Made by a program: the position numbers and the translations under genes | Shown: positions 31,655 through 41,493 of the stretch, piece by piece | Position numbering within the stretch: position 1 is the first letter of the stretch | Layout of the letters: the number at the start of each line of letters is the position of its first letter | Notes under the pieces: generated by a model | The model's database searches: none | Told to the model about the DNA's origin: nothing | What the model saw: the letters and a program-made list of their open reading frames with translations, nothing else | Assembly: GCA_032988165.1 (NCBI GenBank) | Contig: JANTQF010000090.1 | Coordinates: 1 to 64,000, forward strand | Origin: Emmonsiellopsis sp. PD_33 | Taxonomy: Eukaryota > Ascomycota > Eurotiomycetes > Onygenales > Ajellomycetaceae | DNA length: 64,000 nt | Direction: 5' to 3'

Positions 31655-33059
31655 CTATTCATCATCCGGCAACGCCTCAATCGTCCTGTTCAGAATCTCA
31701 ATCAACTCATCAATATCCGGCCTATCCGCCGGCTCAACCTGCAAGCACCTCCTCACCACCTCCTTAACCGGCTCACTAATCCCTCCCTCCGCACTCGACG
31801 AACCACCCCCCACTTCGCCATCTGTAGCAACACCCTTCCCCTTCCCCTTCCCCTGCTGCTGACCCCCCTTCTCATCCGGAAACCTCCAATCCCCACCAAG
31901 CACGCACATACTCAAGCTCCCGCCCGTCTCCTCGCTGCGCGCCTCGAACGGGCTCTTCCCCACCAGACACGCGTACAGCGTACAGCCCAGCGACCAGATG
32001 TCTACCTTGGTGTCGATGATGGAGCCAGTTTTCACGTCGAAGAGTTCCGGGGCGCGGTAGGGCATTGTGGAGTGTTCGGCGGCGGTGTCTTGGACGGCTA
32101 GGGCGAGGGAGCGCGAGGTTATGGCGATGGGGCTGGGGGAGAGGGAGCCTAGGTCCATGAGGATGGGCGTTACGCCGTCATCGTCGATCATTATGTTGCC
32201 TGTGTGTGGGAATATCATGTTAGTGGGAAGAGGGGGGATTTAGGGAAGTAAAGTTAGCTGGACGAACCTGGCTTTATATCCCGATGCGCATAGGGGCGGA
32301 AACCGCCCTCCTCCACCCCCTCCTGGCTAATGGTCACCTCCCCATCCATCAACGGTTCATGCTCCGTATCATCACTGTCCCTTCTACTCGCCCTCCGCGC
32401 CGGCCTGCCCCTTGCGGGCGCGCTATCCGCATCCGCATCAGCCGCATCCCCCATCTTAGCTTTCTTCACGGCGCCCGCACCCCCCCTTACGCGGTACTGA
32501 TGCATGGACTTCATCGCCTTAGCGACGCCCAGCATCAACACCATCAGCTTCTTCTCTGGGAAGGATGTGTGGTTTACCAGATTCGCATTGATGCAGTCCT
32601 GCAGGTTCCCGCGCTGGTAGTAGGGGAGGAGGATGTAGACGGTTTTGGAGCCCGGGTCGCCGCCGTCGGCGCGGAATTTGGAGCCGGACTCGGTGGCGAC
32701 GCAGTAGTCGACGGAGTGGATGATGTATCTATTTGGTGAGAAGAGGGTGTATGCTTCTACTTCTTTGAGGGCTTGGGAGACGGATTCTTGGCCGAAGGGG
32801 CAGCGGATCTTTTTGAGGGCGAACAGTTCGGAGGTGGATTTGTCTTGGACGAGGTAGACGTAGGAGAAGCCGCCCTGGTTGTTTTATTGATGGTTAGTAG
32901 GTAGTTTGATAGGCAATTGTATGGGAATTGGGGGCATACCTCTCCTAATAGCCGGAGCAGTTTGAAGCTTCTGTTGTTGATCTTGAGCTGGGGCGAGTTG
33001 GGGAAACAGCACATGCAGTCTGTGAAGGTGTATAGGAGGTCGAAGAAGTATTGCGCCAT
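31655..33059 (-). CDS. ENV7: Ser/Thr kinase, ENV7/STK16 family
   Basis: Membrane-associated NAK-family kinase. Yeast Env7 sits on the vacuole and restrains fusion; mammalian STK16 is at the Golgi. Exons: 32940-33059, 32268-32874, 31655-32199 (423 aa). Residues 14-18 (DCMCC) are a cysteine cluster placed like the palmitoylation site of Env7. The glycine loop LLGEGGFSYVYLV spans the first intron. Lys is in ALKKI, the catalytic loop is AHRDIKPGN (H237), and the DFG position reads MDLGS, as in STK16. MPYRAPELF and VDIWSLGCTLYACLVGKSPF follow. An insert of about 65 residues, first basic then acidic (ARGRPARRASRRDSDDTEHE), lies between the alpha-E helix end (MHQYRV, residue 167) and the HRD motif. 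Another low-complexity GKGKGKG insert lies near the C-terminus. Confidence 0.92.
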
Positions 33060-33784
33060 GGTTGCAATGTTGAATATGTGGACGTATATAGGGCGGAATG
33101 GGCGGAGGAGAGGTGGAAGCTGACGACGAGGCAGTGGAGGACCGGATAGACTCCCTCGAGGGGTGTGAATCAAGCAGCTAGCAATTGGAGGGGAACAGGG
33201 AGTAGTTCGAGGACATAAGGGGGTCTGGGTGGTGTTTGGAGGGGTGTGGAGAGTTGTGTTCAAGATGAATTCACGATGAATTCACGATGAGGTTGAAGCT
33301 GAGTCTGGAGATTAGAGACTTGGCCGGATCGGGGCTGAGCGATCTAAACATTAAATAGTTATGTGATGACATTGCGTATTTATTTTTAAATAAATAACAG
33401 GAGATGGCTATTTATTATTTATTTTAATAGCTGGAGGTAAGAAATAGATAAGAAATAGCAAGTAAACAGCTAATAAAATATTTAAAATACTCGTGATAGA
33501 TATAGTTATTTGTTTTCTTTTTCCTTCTCGCCCATCGTCATCTCAATATTTATCTGTCTCCTTTTTATGCGCCCAACCACCAAACAATCAACAACAACAA
33601 CAACCTCCTCCGCCAGACCGAAGACACACTCTCTCTAACTTGTCTCTGCTGTTGGATATCTGACCCTACGCTCTCTACTTTCTCCCTCTCTTTCTTTCTG
33701 ATCCACTAACATGCCCTCCCGCCTCTGATCCCGCTCCCTCGACTGGTCTCCAACCCCCCCCCTCGACACCCCCCAACACCCACC
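33060..33784. promoter_or_regulatory. Divergent promoter region, kinase/CAP-Gly, with AT-rich palindromes
   Basis: Intergenic sequence between two divergent starts. 33340-33500 is distinctly AT-rich. It holds a perfect 9-bp inverted repeat (33377-33385 / 33388-33396, TATTTATTT core) and a 14-bp imperfect inverted repeat (33420-33433 / 33467-33480, 12 of 14 paired). Downstream is a CT-rich, CAACAA-containing leader before the ATG at 33785. Confidence 0.55.
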
Positions 33785-35908
33785 ATGCCCCCCCTCGACG
33801 ACATCCAGGTGGGCGACCTGGTCAACGTGCCCGGCGGCATGTATGGCACCGTCAAGTTCCTGGGCGTCGTCGCCGGCAAGCCAGGCCGCTTTGCCGGCGT
33901 CGAGCTGGCCCCCGAGCACGCCGGCCGCGGGAAGAACAACGGCGACGTCGAGGGCCGCAGCTATTTTACTACCTCGCAGCCGGGCTCTGGCATCTTCGTG
34001 CCCATGAACAACTCCAAGTATGTCTCCAAGCGCTCTGCCAGCATGGGCGGCCGCACCGGCACCCCGCCCACGCCCTCCAAGCCCGCCGTGTCGAACTTCA
34101 GCAAGTCCGTCGGCCCCGGGCCCATGTCTGTCAACAGACCAAAGTTTCGACGGCCCTCGCTGCCCAGACCAGAATCGCCGCGGGCTTCGCCGCCCAAGCT
34201 GAACCTGAATGCCCTCCGCACCCCGTCTGCGTTCTCGAAGAGCTCGCCTATCAACGGCGGTGGTGTGCCCCGGACCCCGCTGAGACCATCCCGGCCCTCG
34301 AGTCGGCCCCCGTCCCGAGTCAGCGTCGAGAGCAACACGCCTGGATCGGTGAGGCGGATAGACACGAGAACACCCGCATTCGACGACCACGATTCTATAG
34401 AGAGGATTAAGTCTTTGGAGAAGCAGTTACGTGATCGTGATAAGCAGCTGGATGACCAGGCGTCCACGCTTGCCGAGTTCCAGAAGAGTATTACGGAGCT
34501 GGAAGGGTTGGATGCATTACAGGTTCGAGCGCAGCTGCGCGAAAAGAACGAAAAGATTGCTGCTCTTACGGCCGAGTTTGATAGCCACCGCGCCGATTTC
34601 AGGAGTACTCTAGATACCTTGGAGGTGGCTGCTTCAGAGACGGAAAGGGTCTACGAGAAGAGACTGGAGGAGCTGATACAGGCTAATAGGGAGTTACAAG
34701 AGCGCGGAGAGGATGTGGAAACAGTGGCACGGCAGCTGAAACAGCTGGAGGAGTTGGTATCAGAACTGGAGGAAGGCCTGGAGGATGCACGAAGGGGTGA
34801 AGCTGAGGCTAGAGGGGAGGTGGAGTTCCTCAGGGGAGAGGTTGAGAGGACCCGACTGGAATTGAAGCAGGAGAGGGAGAAATCAGCGGCTGCACTCAAG
34901 AGTGTTGATTGGGGGGTCTCGCACCTCTCGTCCAAGGATCTAGATCAAAAGGACGACGAAATCCGCGGCCTCAAAGCAATCATCCACTCCCTCAGCAGAG
35001 GCGAACCCGCCGGCCTAGGCCCGCCAACCGGGGGCTCCGCGAACAACGGCGACTACCAAGACCCTGAACGCTTTGCCAGAATGGAACATCGCATCCAGGA
35101 ACTCGAGGCCATGACGGACCGCAAGACGTATCGAATCGAGGAGCTAGAACGCGAACTAGAGAAGAACCAGAACCGTCGGAGCCGAAACCGCAGCGGAACC
35201 ATAACCTCCTCCCCGCTGAAGCAGCAAGTTGGGGGCAACCATAGTCCTGCCGCTGCCAACCACAGCCACACCCTCTCGGACCGGACAGTCGTCCCGAACG
35301 ACTGGCACGATTCGCCGCCCAGAAATCGAAACAGCCATGGCAGGAATAGCAACGGGCAATTTACGGCCCATTTCTCCCCGCCACGTCATAACATCCCCAA
35401 CGAGCCTATCCACCAACAACTAGGCACCATGCCGGAGTCCGACGCGCAATCGACAAGCACAGACGACAGCGGCGCGCTCTGGTGCGAAATCTGCGAAACG
35501 AGCGGCCACGATATCCTTACCTGTACGAATATGTTTGGCTCCGGTGCGGGCGGCAGTGGAAATATCGTCAGCACCAACATCGCAAACAGTAAAAACAACA
35601 ATAACAACGACGAGACTATCAAACCCCTATCCACCTCCAACAACGTCAACGGCGGGTCCAATAACACCACCAACAACAACGCCAGTTTCGGCACGCCAGT
35701 AAATGGTTTGAAAAACGCCGGCGGCAGCCCCAGCTCCCAGCGCACGGGGCGGGATGCGGTCCTCGAGGGACTCAAGGGGATCGGCGGGTTGACGGCCTCG
35801 ATGTCGCCGGTGGCGGGGAAGGCGTCTGGAGTTATTGATGAGAGCAAGTGGTGCGCATTGTGCGAGAGGGATGGGCATGAGAGTATTGATTGTCCGTTTG
35901 ATGATTAG
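33785..35908 (+). CDS. CAP-Gly microtubule plus-end protein (CLIP-170/BIK1-like)
   Basis: Microtubule plus-end tracking protein of the CLIP-170/Bik1/Tip1 family. The 707-aa product is uninterrupted. The CAP-Gly domain covers about residues 5-75: VGDLVNVPGGMYGTVKFLGV, GRFAGVELA, and GKNNGDVEGRSYF carrying the GKNDG-type tubulin/EB-tail pocket. A Ser/Pro/Arg-rich linker follows (about 80-200) and then coiled coil (about 205-370, again about 440-475) for dimerisation. Two CCHC zinc knuckles, each CX2CX4HX4C, start at Cys567 (CEICETSGHDILTC) and Cys690 (CALCERDGHESIDC, near the end). They are separated by an Asn-rich, low-complexity linker. Knuckles of this type bind dynactin or LIS1-type partners in the family. 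The start ATG lies in CACCATG. Confidence 0.93.
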   Translation: MPPLDDIQVGDLVNVPGGMYGTVKFLGVVAGKPGRFAGVELAPEHAGRGKNNGDVEGRSYFTTSQPGSGIFVPMNNSKYVSKRSASMGGRTGTPPTPSKPAVSNFSKSVGPGPMSVNRPKFRRPSLPRPESPRASPPKLNLNALRTPSAFSKSSPINGGGVPRTPLRPSRPSSRPPSRVSVESNTPGSVRRIDTRTPAFDDHDSIERIKSLEKQLRDRDKQLDDQASTLAEFQKSITELEGLDALQVRAQLREKNEKIAALTAEFDSHRADFRSTLDTLEVAASETERVYEKRLEELIQANRELQERGEDVETVARQLKQLEELVSELEEGLEDARRGEAEARGEVEFLRGEVERTRLELKQEREKSAAALKSVDWGVSHLSSKDLDQKDDEIRGLKAIIHSLSRGEPAGLGPPTGGSANNGDYQDPERFARMEHRIQELEAMTDRKTYRIEELERELEKNQNRRSRNRSGTITSSPLKQQVGGNHSPAAANHSHTLSDRTVVPNDWHDSPPRNRNSHGRNSNGQFTAHFSPPRHNIPNEPIHQQLGTMPESDAQSTSTDDSGALWCEICETSGHDILTCTNMFGSGAGGSGNIVSTNIANSKNNNNNDETIKPLSTSNNVNGGSNNTTNNNASFGTPVNGLKNAGGSPSSQRTGRDAVLEGLKGIGGLTASMSPVAGKASGVIDESKWCALCERDGHESIDCPFDD

Positions 35909-37347
35909 ATGGGTATAGAGATTGGATGAGAGTGGGTTATCTATCTCGGTATCTAGGGTCGAGCTAGGGGGGATAGGGGCGGAAAAGTGGCCTGGAGTGA
36001 GAACGCTTCCGCATCCAAACTGGTTTGTTTGTTTTTGGTTATTGGTTTGGTCGACTTGAATCTGTTCCAAGGGTTTAATCACTCGCCCACGCTTTTCGAT
36101 CCAGTCTCCTATTTCTCTCGGCGGTACTTTTCATTTTCGCTTGCCCGATACCCATCAAACGATCTAGTCTCGCGTCTCCAATCATCATTTATCCATCCAT
36201 TCGTCCTCCTGACCTGTCTCGTCTTGCCGATTTTCCTATTTCCATTTCTTTCATCTCTTGCCATGTCTCTCCGTTGGTGGAAACGAGTTCTTGGAACAAA
36301 TGTACCTGTATCTCCCCTGACCTAGCCTAACCAACCAACCCCCGCTCTTCTCTTCTTTTTCATTTTGTGTTTATGTACTGAATTGACTGATGGACGGACG
36401 GCAATGCGATGCGATGCCATGCAATATGGCTCGTTTCCTTGGTTGATTTGATTGATGGAAACGGTGCGGTTTTACTAATGGGCATGTCTTTTTGAAACCC
36501 TCCCCTCCCCCCTCTCTCTCTATGTACTCGACCCATCTCAACCCCCCACCGTTCTATTTCCTCAATCTTCTATTTATTTGTTTCCATAACCCCCTCACGG
36601 CTATTTTCTCTGCAATCTCTTTTATTTCCTTTCTTTCTCTTTTCACCTTCCTTCTTTCCATCCTTAATTCCCTCGTCCGGTTCCCTTCCACCCCTTTCTA
36701 AATCTCATTGTAATGCTGATGGATGTACTTCCTTTTCGATACCTGCTATCTAATCTCTTGTTTATTCCATTTTTGCTCTGTTTCCGGGAGAGTGGGATTT
36801 CTTCTTTTTTTTTTCGCTCAAGGTACGGGCTGTTTTAATTGGGTTGTAGCTTGCTTAGAGTATAGTTATCTGCCGTATACACATACATATATACTCATAA
36901 ACTTCCTGGTTGGGTTCTACTATCTAGCTGGAGTGCTTGGCTTGTTGAGTGCTTTGTGTGTCTTGCTTTGCCAAGGGTCAAATCTAGGTTAATTATGCAT
37001 CCATCGTATCTCTGTACCTAACTTCCCCTTTTTTCACATACTTCTCTGGATATGGTGAGTAAATAGCAAGAGATTGGGAAAGCAGAATATAACCAATAAC
37101 TAAAATAAAAACAATACCTCAACCTCTCGGTAATTTGGTATATAGCAAAAGTGGTATTGGGTGAGAGTTGGGATTCTGTTAACTAAACTATAACTACACA
37201 AAAAGCCATAACAAATAAACTTACAAAAAAGCGAACCCCCTTATCTTAAACCCCCCTCAAAACTAAAAGAATCATAGCCCATTCCCATTCATATACATGG
37301 ACATCACATCATAATACATCAGCACCACCATCAAACCACCTCCCTAC
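35909..37347. other. Intergenic, pyrimidine-rich
   Basis: About 1.4 kb downstream of the CAP-Gly gene. It is long C/T-rich on the plus strand (36050-36820), then A-rich. It may be a long 3' UTR. The open frames here are hydrophobic low-complexity translations of CT tracts and I do not accept them as genes. Confidence 0.6.
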
Positions 37348-38036
37348 CTATCCCTCCCCCGGAAACCTCCCAGGCCTCACCACCTCCCCCTCCGCCCACC
37401 TCAACCCCGCCACCCTCCCACAATCCCCACACCTCCTCCTCCCCTCATCCGCCGCAAACTCCTCCACAACCTCCTTCACCTGCGTCCCCAAATCCGTACA
37501 AACAAACCTCTTCTCCCACACCACCCCCCCACACCCCCCTTCCCCACGACAATACCACCTCATCGCATCCACCATCCCCTCCCCCCTCGGCATCTCCACC
37601 ACCACGCCCACCGTCCCCTCAAAGCGCACGGGACAATGCGGCGTATTCGCCGGCAGCAGATACAGCGAGCCCTCGTGGATCGGGATGTCCTGGAAAGTGT
37701 GCGGGGCGGTGCTTGTGTCGACGGTGCGGAGGAGCAGGGAGCCCGTGTGCTGGTAGAAGAATTCGGGCGTGGGGTTGATGTGGTAGTCTGTGCGGGCGTT
37801 GGGTCCGCCGACGACCATGACGGTGTAGCCCGGGGCGAGCGGGGAGGAGGGGTGGTGGATGCAGTGGTTGGAGACGGGGGGGCGGAGGAGGTGGGCGTTG
37901 GTTTTTAGCCTGGTGGGGGGTTAGATTGTGTGGTGTATTTGGGTTGGGGGGTTGGTTGGATAGGGGGTATAAGGGGGTATAAAAAGGTATACACATATAC
38001 TGACCATTGCGGCAGGTTGATGGCGGGAGGAAGCAT
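37348..38036 (-). CDS. BNA1: 3-hydroxyanthranilate 3,4-dioxygenase
   Basis: Cytosolic iron-dependent ring-opening dioxygenase of the kynurenine route to NAD; it converts 3-hydroxyanthranilate to aminocarboxymuconate semialdehyde. Exon 1 38005-38036 (MLPPAINLPQW), intron 37910-38004 (GTCAGT...CCAG), exon 2 37348-37909; 197 aa, normal length for fungi. The cupin core shows GPNARTDYHINPTPEFFYQH (His and Glu metal ligands), LLPANTPHCPVRFEGTVGVV and VVEMPRGEGMVDAMRWYC. A C-terminal second metal site is provided by paired cysteines (WYC...GGCGG and RRCGDCGR), like the rubredoxin-type site of bacterial and fungal enzymes. The gene is divergent from RCL1. Confidence 0.93.
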
Positions 38037-38559
38037 GGTTGGGTTGCGATGAGTCGATGGATGATGGCTTGCTGGTTGGTTGTCTGGTTGGATAGCTGTC
38101 TTGTTCTTTGCGCGACGGTATAAAGTGAAATATCACAGAACACACAGATATACAGGTCTCCTGGCTATCTGTGCAACGAAAGATGCGACAATGTTCTGTA
38201 TATCGAAATAAATTATGTCCTCTATCCCCGCGATCTATGGAGGTTTCCCTGCTATGTAATCACAATACCGTAATTACCGCTCCGGTATGCGTTTAAGTAT
38301 GCGATAAGCTGATAAGCAGCGTAACTACAGTACCGTCATTACGACCCGTGACCGGCACGGATAAACATTGACCCGCCTATTTTTTTCAATATCAAAAGCT
38401 CCAAAAGCTTCAAATCCTCGAAATTGATCGCGAGGTTGAGCAGCTCACATCTAGGCGCGGATTCTTTGTCTACGGCCATATACTTCCAAGCCGTCATCCA
38501 CAAACCGTCTGTTCATGCCCTGGTAACCACAATTCGAATACATACGTCGTCCATCCACA
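38037..38559. promoter_or_regulatory. Divergent BNA1/RCL1 promoter region
   Basis: About 520 bp between the two outward-facing starts. It includes ACCGTAATTACCGCTCCGGTA near 38267-38287 and a second ACCGTCATTACGACCCGT near 38331-38348, a repeated ACCGTNATTAC core that may be a binding site. No gene. Confidence 0.5.
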
Positions 38560-39771
38560 ATGGCGACTCCGCAGCCTCCTGTCCGCTTCACCTCCCACCG
38601 ATCCCTCGCTCACCGTCTCGTGCTCTCTACTCTCACTGGACGCTCTGTTCATATCTCCCAAATCCGGCCCTCTGATCCTATCCATCCCGGCCTTGCCCCC
38701 TATGAAATTTCCTTCCTCCGCCTCCTCGAAGCCGTCACTAATGGCTCCCATATGGAAATATCATACACCGGCACCATCGTCCTTTACAAACCCGGTCTTA
38801 TAACAGGCAGCGCCCCGGGCTCAGGCGCAAGTGGAGGCGTGATAAAGCATGAAATTCCGTCTAACTGCACTCGAGGAATCAGCTATTTCCTGATCCCAAT
38901 GTGCTTGCTTGCGCCGTTTTCAAAATCTCCATTCAGCATCCTCTTCACCGGCCCCGGTGTAATTACATCCGCCACTCCAACCGGTGACATGTCCGTTGAC
39001 AGTGTACGGACAGCCATCCTGCCTTTATTTTCTCAGTTTGGCATTTTTAACAATATCGAACTGCGTATACTGCGACGATCGAATCCTGGGCCAAAGGGAA
39101 TGGGCGGAGGCGGCGAGGTTCAGCTCGTCTTCGGCCATCAGGTTCGACTTCCAAAGACGATACACTTGATGAACCCGGGAAGAATAAAGAAAATTCGTGG
39201 TGTGGCATATGCGATTGGCGTATCCGGGTCACACAATGCGAGAATGATCGACGTCACCAGAGGCATTCTCAACCCGCTTTGCCCTGATACCTATATCTTC
39301 TCGGACGTTTCGTCCGCGCCTTTGGTTCCATCTCCAACGAGAGATAACCCCAACAACAAAAAGAAGATCGGTATCGGTTTTGGATTGTCTTTGGTTGCTG
39401 AATCTTCCACCGGATGTCTCTTTTCCGCCGATGTAGCTTCACTTCCTACAGGAGGAGAGGCGCCAGAAGATCTAGGGAAACGCTGCGCCTATCAGCTCTT
39501 GGAGGCGGTTTCGGTGGGTGGATGTGTATCACGGGCTGCCGCTTCAACTATGATAACCCTCATGGCGATGGGGTCCGAAGACGTGGGAAGATTGCAGGTT
39601 GGGAGAGATATCATTGCAGACGAGTCCATGATCCAACTTGCCAGAGACCTGAACAAATTTGGTACTCCAGGGTGGGGAATCCGAGATGCTCCTGGAGATA
39701 ATGAATCTGGAGACGTTGTTATTAGTGTCGTTGGTAGAGGAATAGGCAACGTTGGCAGGAAGATTGCTTGA
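38560..39771 (+). CDS. RCL1: RNA 3'-terminal phosphate cyclase-like protein RCL1
   Basis: Nucleolar factor that works with the GTPase Bms1 in the SSU processome and is needed for early pre-rRNA cleavages towards 18S. It is related to RtcA cyclase but lacks cyclase activity. The 403-aa single exon starts MATPQPPVRFTSHRSLAHRL. Recognisable family segments: GLAPYEISFLRLLEAVTNGS, YKPGLITG, SNCTRGISYFLIPMCLLAPF, TPTGDMSVDSVRTAILPLFS, GVAYAIGVSGSHNARMIDVT, STGCLFSADVASLP and SVGGCVSRAAASTMITLMAM. The catalytic His of true cyclases is not in the expected C-terminal context, in line with an Rcl1-type protein. No intron is needed. Confidence 0.95.
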   Translation: MATPQPPVRFTSHRSLAHRLVLSTLTGRSVHISQIRPSDPIHPGLAPYEISFLRLLEAVTNGSHMEISYTGTIVLYKPGLITGSAPGSGASGGVIKHEIPSNCTRGISYFLIPMCLLAPFSKSPFSILFTGPGVITSATPTGDMSVDSVRTAILPLFSQFGIFNNIELRILRRSNPGPKGMGGGGEVQLVFGHQVRLPKTIHLMNPGRIKKIRGVAYAIGVSGSHNARMIDVTRGILNPLCPDTYIFSDVSSAPLVPSPTRDNPNNKKKIGIGFGLSLVAESSTGCLFSADVASLPTGGEAPEDLGKRCAYQLLEAVSVGGCVSRAAASTMITLMAMGSEDVGRLQVGRDIIADESMIQLARDLNKFGTPGWGIRDAPGDNESGDVVISVVGRGIGNVGRKIA

Positions 39772-41181
39772 TTGGCGCGTCTATGTCGATCTTCTTCCTC
39801 TGTATCCTATTCCCCGATGGCCTTTTGTCCGTCGCTTGGTATTTCGTGGTGGAAACGCGTATCACCCCCTTGGGCATATACGACTGCCGTGTTCGGATAT
39901 CCCCCTGCGCCGTATAGTCATGGCATCCAACATGAATGAAGAAACCCGCATCCGCATCGGCTATTATCTATTGCGGAAAGGACTCCGATGTCGCCCAGAC
40001 GAAGCCGCTGTGCTATCCCCACTGGCCGCCGCCGAATCTCGTAACTTCCAGTTCCGGCTGATATTGCCACTCATCCGGCCGTGAAGCGATGAGATGTCCT
40101 CTTCCAACTATCCTCGGGATCTCAACGACTGCGAAAGATTCCCGAGTGATATCCAGCAAGATCCGCCGCGCGCCAATATGCCTTCCCCCGTTTAGATAGC
40201 ATACTAGTCCGCTTCCGGTCCTTAGACTACAGGAAAGTGACACCGGGGAGTGCCTTCCAGCGCGCCTGCTATCGCGTTGCGGCGATTTATCATCACTCTA
40301 ATTCTTCGTCTTTTTTTTCTTTATTCCCTTTCTTGTATCTATATATCTTCCAATATCATCCTTCGTGGCATTCGCCTTCTACCAAGCCACCTATGTTTGG
40401 ATTCTGTATATGCTTCTCTTTCCGTTTTGTCGGCCCTGCTTCAGACCAGAGGCACAGTGGGGCTGGCCAGCAGGTATCAACTGTGCTTGTCAAGATCACT
40501 ATCTCCCTCCCTTGAGTCAAAGATGGAGGCATAGGGAGGGCAGTGACAGGAGGTATCGACCACATCCACTGGCATACATTTCCTCTATCATGGCCACAGA
40601 TCGAAACAGGGATAGATGGATGTCTACTACACCTGCTGAATGTCCCCCCCTCCCCTCTCCGTGCCTCTAGCTTTACGCACCTCTCGCCCGAGCACTTCAA
40701 AAACTGAGTATAGGTAGTCGTCCGTCGTCTCTCATAGCGCCTCTATCATCTCTAGGCGTATGTCCGCAACCGCCCATCTTCTCCACACTTCTATTCGTAT
40801 CGATGTTTGCGTCATTATGGTGTCGACCTCTGGTACCTTTCTGTTGCTGCAGCCTAATGAACCATGATATCCAACGTTTATGACCCTTCGACTCATACTT
40901 TAACTTCTCTGTTTCCTAAATTGGCCAGAGTTTGCATTACTCAGAGCTGACTCTTCAAAGCATGTTAGCGTCCGTATAAAGGGGTCATCTTCCGCCCGCT
41001 TCCTCCATCTCCCTTTCAACTTTCCACTCCATCTGCCTCCATAACTGCATCAACTCCAAGGTGCTTATAAATATACTTTATACATCAACTCTCCAATATC
41101 ACCCACGGTATGTACGGTGCTGTTATATTCCCTCACAAATTCCCTGCTAGCCTGTTCTTACTCTTTTTCTTTGAAGAAAAC
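39772..41181. other. Intergenic
   Basis: About 1.4 kb. CT-rich stretches, a TATA-like GTATAAAG near 40974 and a pyrimidine-rich leader precede the small gene at 41182. A 54-codon frame starting at 39919 (MASNMNEETRIRIGYY) is too weak to call. Confidence 0.5.
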
Positions 41182-41493
41182 ATGTCGTATACCGAGGTGT
41201 ACATGCTGGGCACTATGCCAAACGGCGGCTCCCTTCCATCTATCGGTTCATCCGCCCTAAACGTGGTTCGCGAAAACAACAGCTCCGACAGCTTGCTATA
41301 CTCAACACCAGAAGCAAATTCCGTCCGCAATTCACTCGGCGAAGGCTTCTACCACGGCTATGTCGATGCCGCAAAAGCAGCTCGCGAAGCCGCTGCAGCC
41401 CGATCCGCCCAAGTTACAGCAAAGAAAGCAAAAGCGGCGCGCTCAAGAATCCGAAAGTGGTTGTTCAAACTAAAGCAAGCCTATACTGGCTAA
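41182..41493 (+). CDS. Small basic protein of unknown function
   Basis: The 103-aa product starts MSYTEVYMLGTMPNGGSLPS. Its N-terminal half is polar (Ser/Asn-rich). Its C-terminal half is a predicted Ala/Lys/Arg-rich helix (GYVDAAKAAREAAAARSAQV, KKAKAARSRIRKWLFKLKQA) that is strongly basic and could be amphipathic or bind nucleic acid or membrane. I do not recognise the family. The in-frame ATG at 41110 would add 24 hydrophobic residues, but it overlaps GGTATGTACGG, which looks like a 5' UTR intron donor, so I prefer 41182. Upstream there is a TATA-like site and a CT-rich leader; codon use is normal. Moderately likely to be real. Confidence 0.55.
   Translation: MSYTEVYMLGTMPNGGSLPSIGSSALNVVRENNSSDSLLYSTPEANSVRNSLGEGFYHGYVDAAKAAREAAAARSAQVTAKKAKAARSRIRKWLFKLKQAYTG

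Noticed and set aside
33635..34390. 251-codon antisense open frame over the CAP-Gly gene start
   Set aside because: Arg/Gly/Ala-rich translation of a GC-rich coding region in reverse; a shadow of the CAP-Gly gene.
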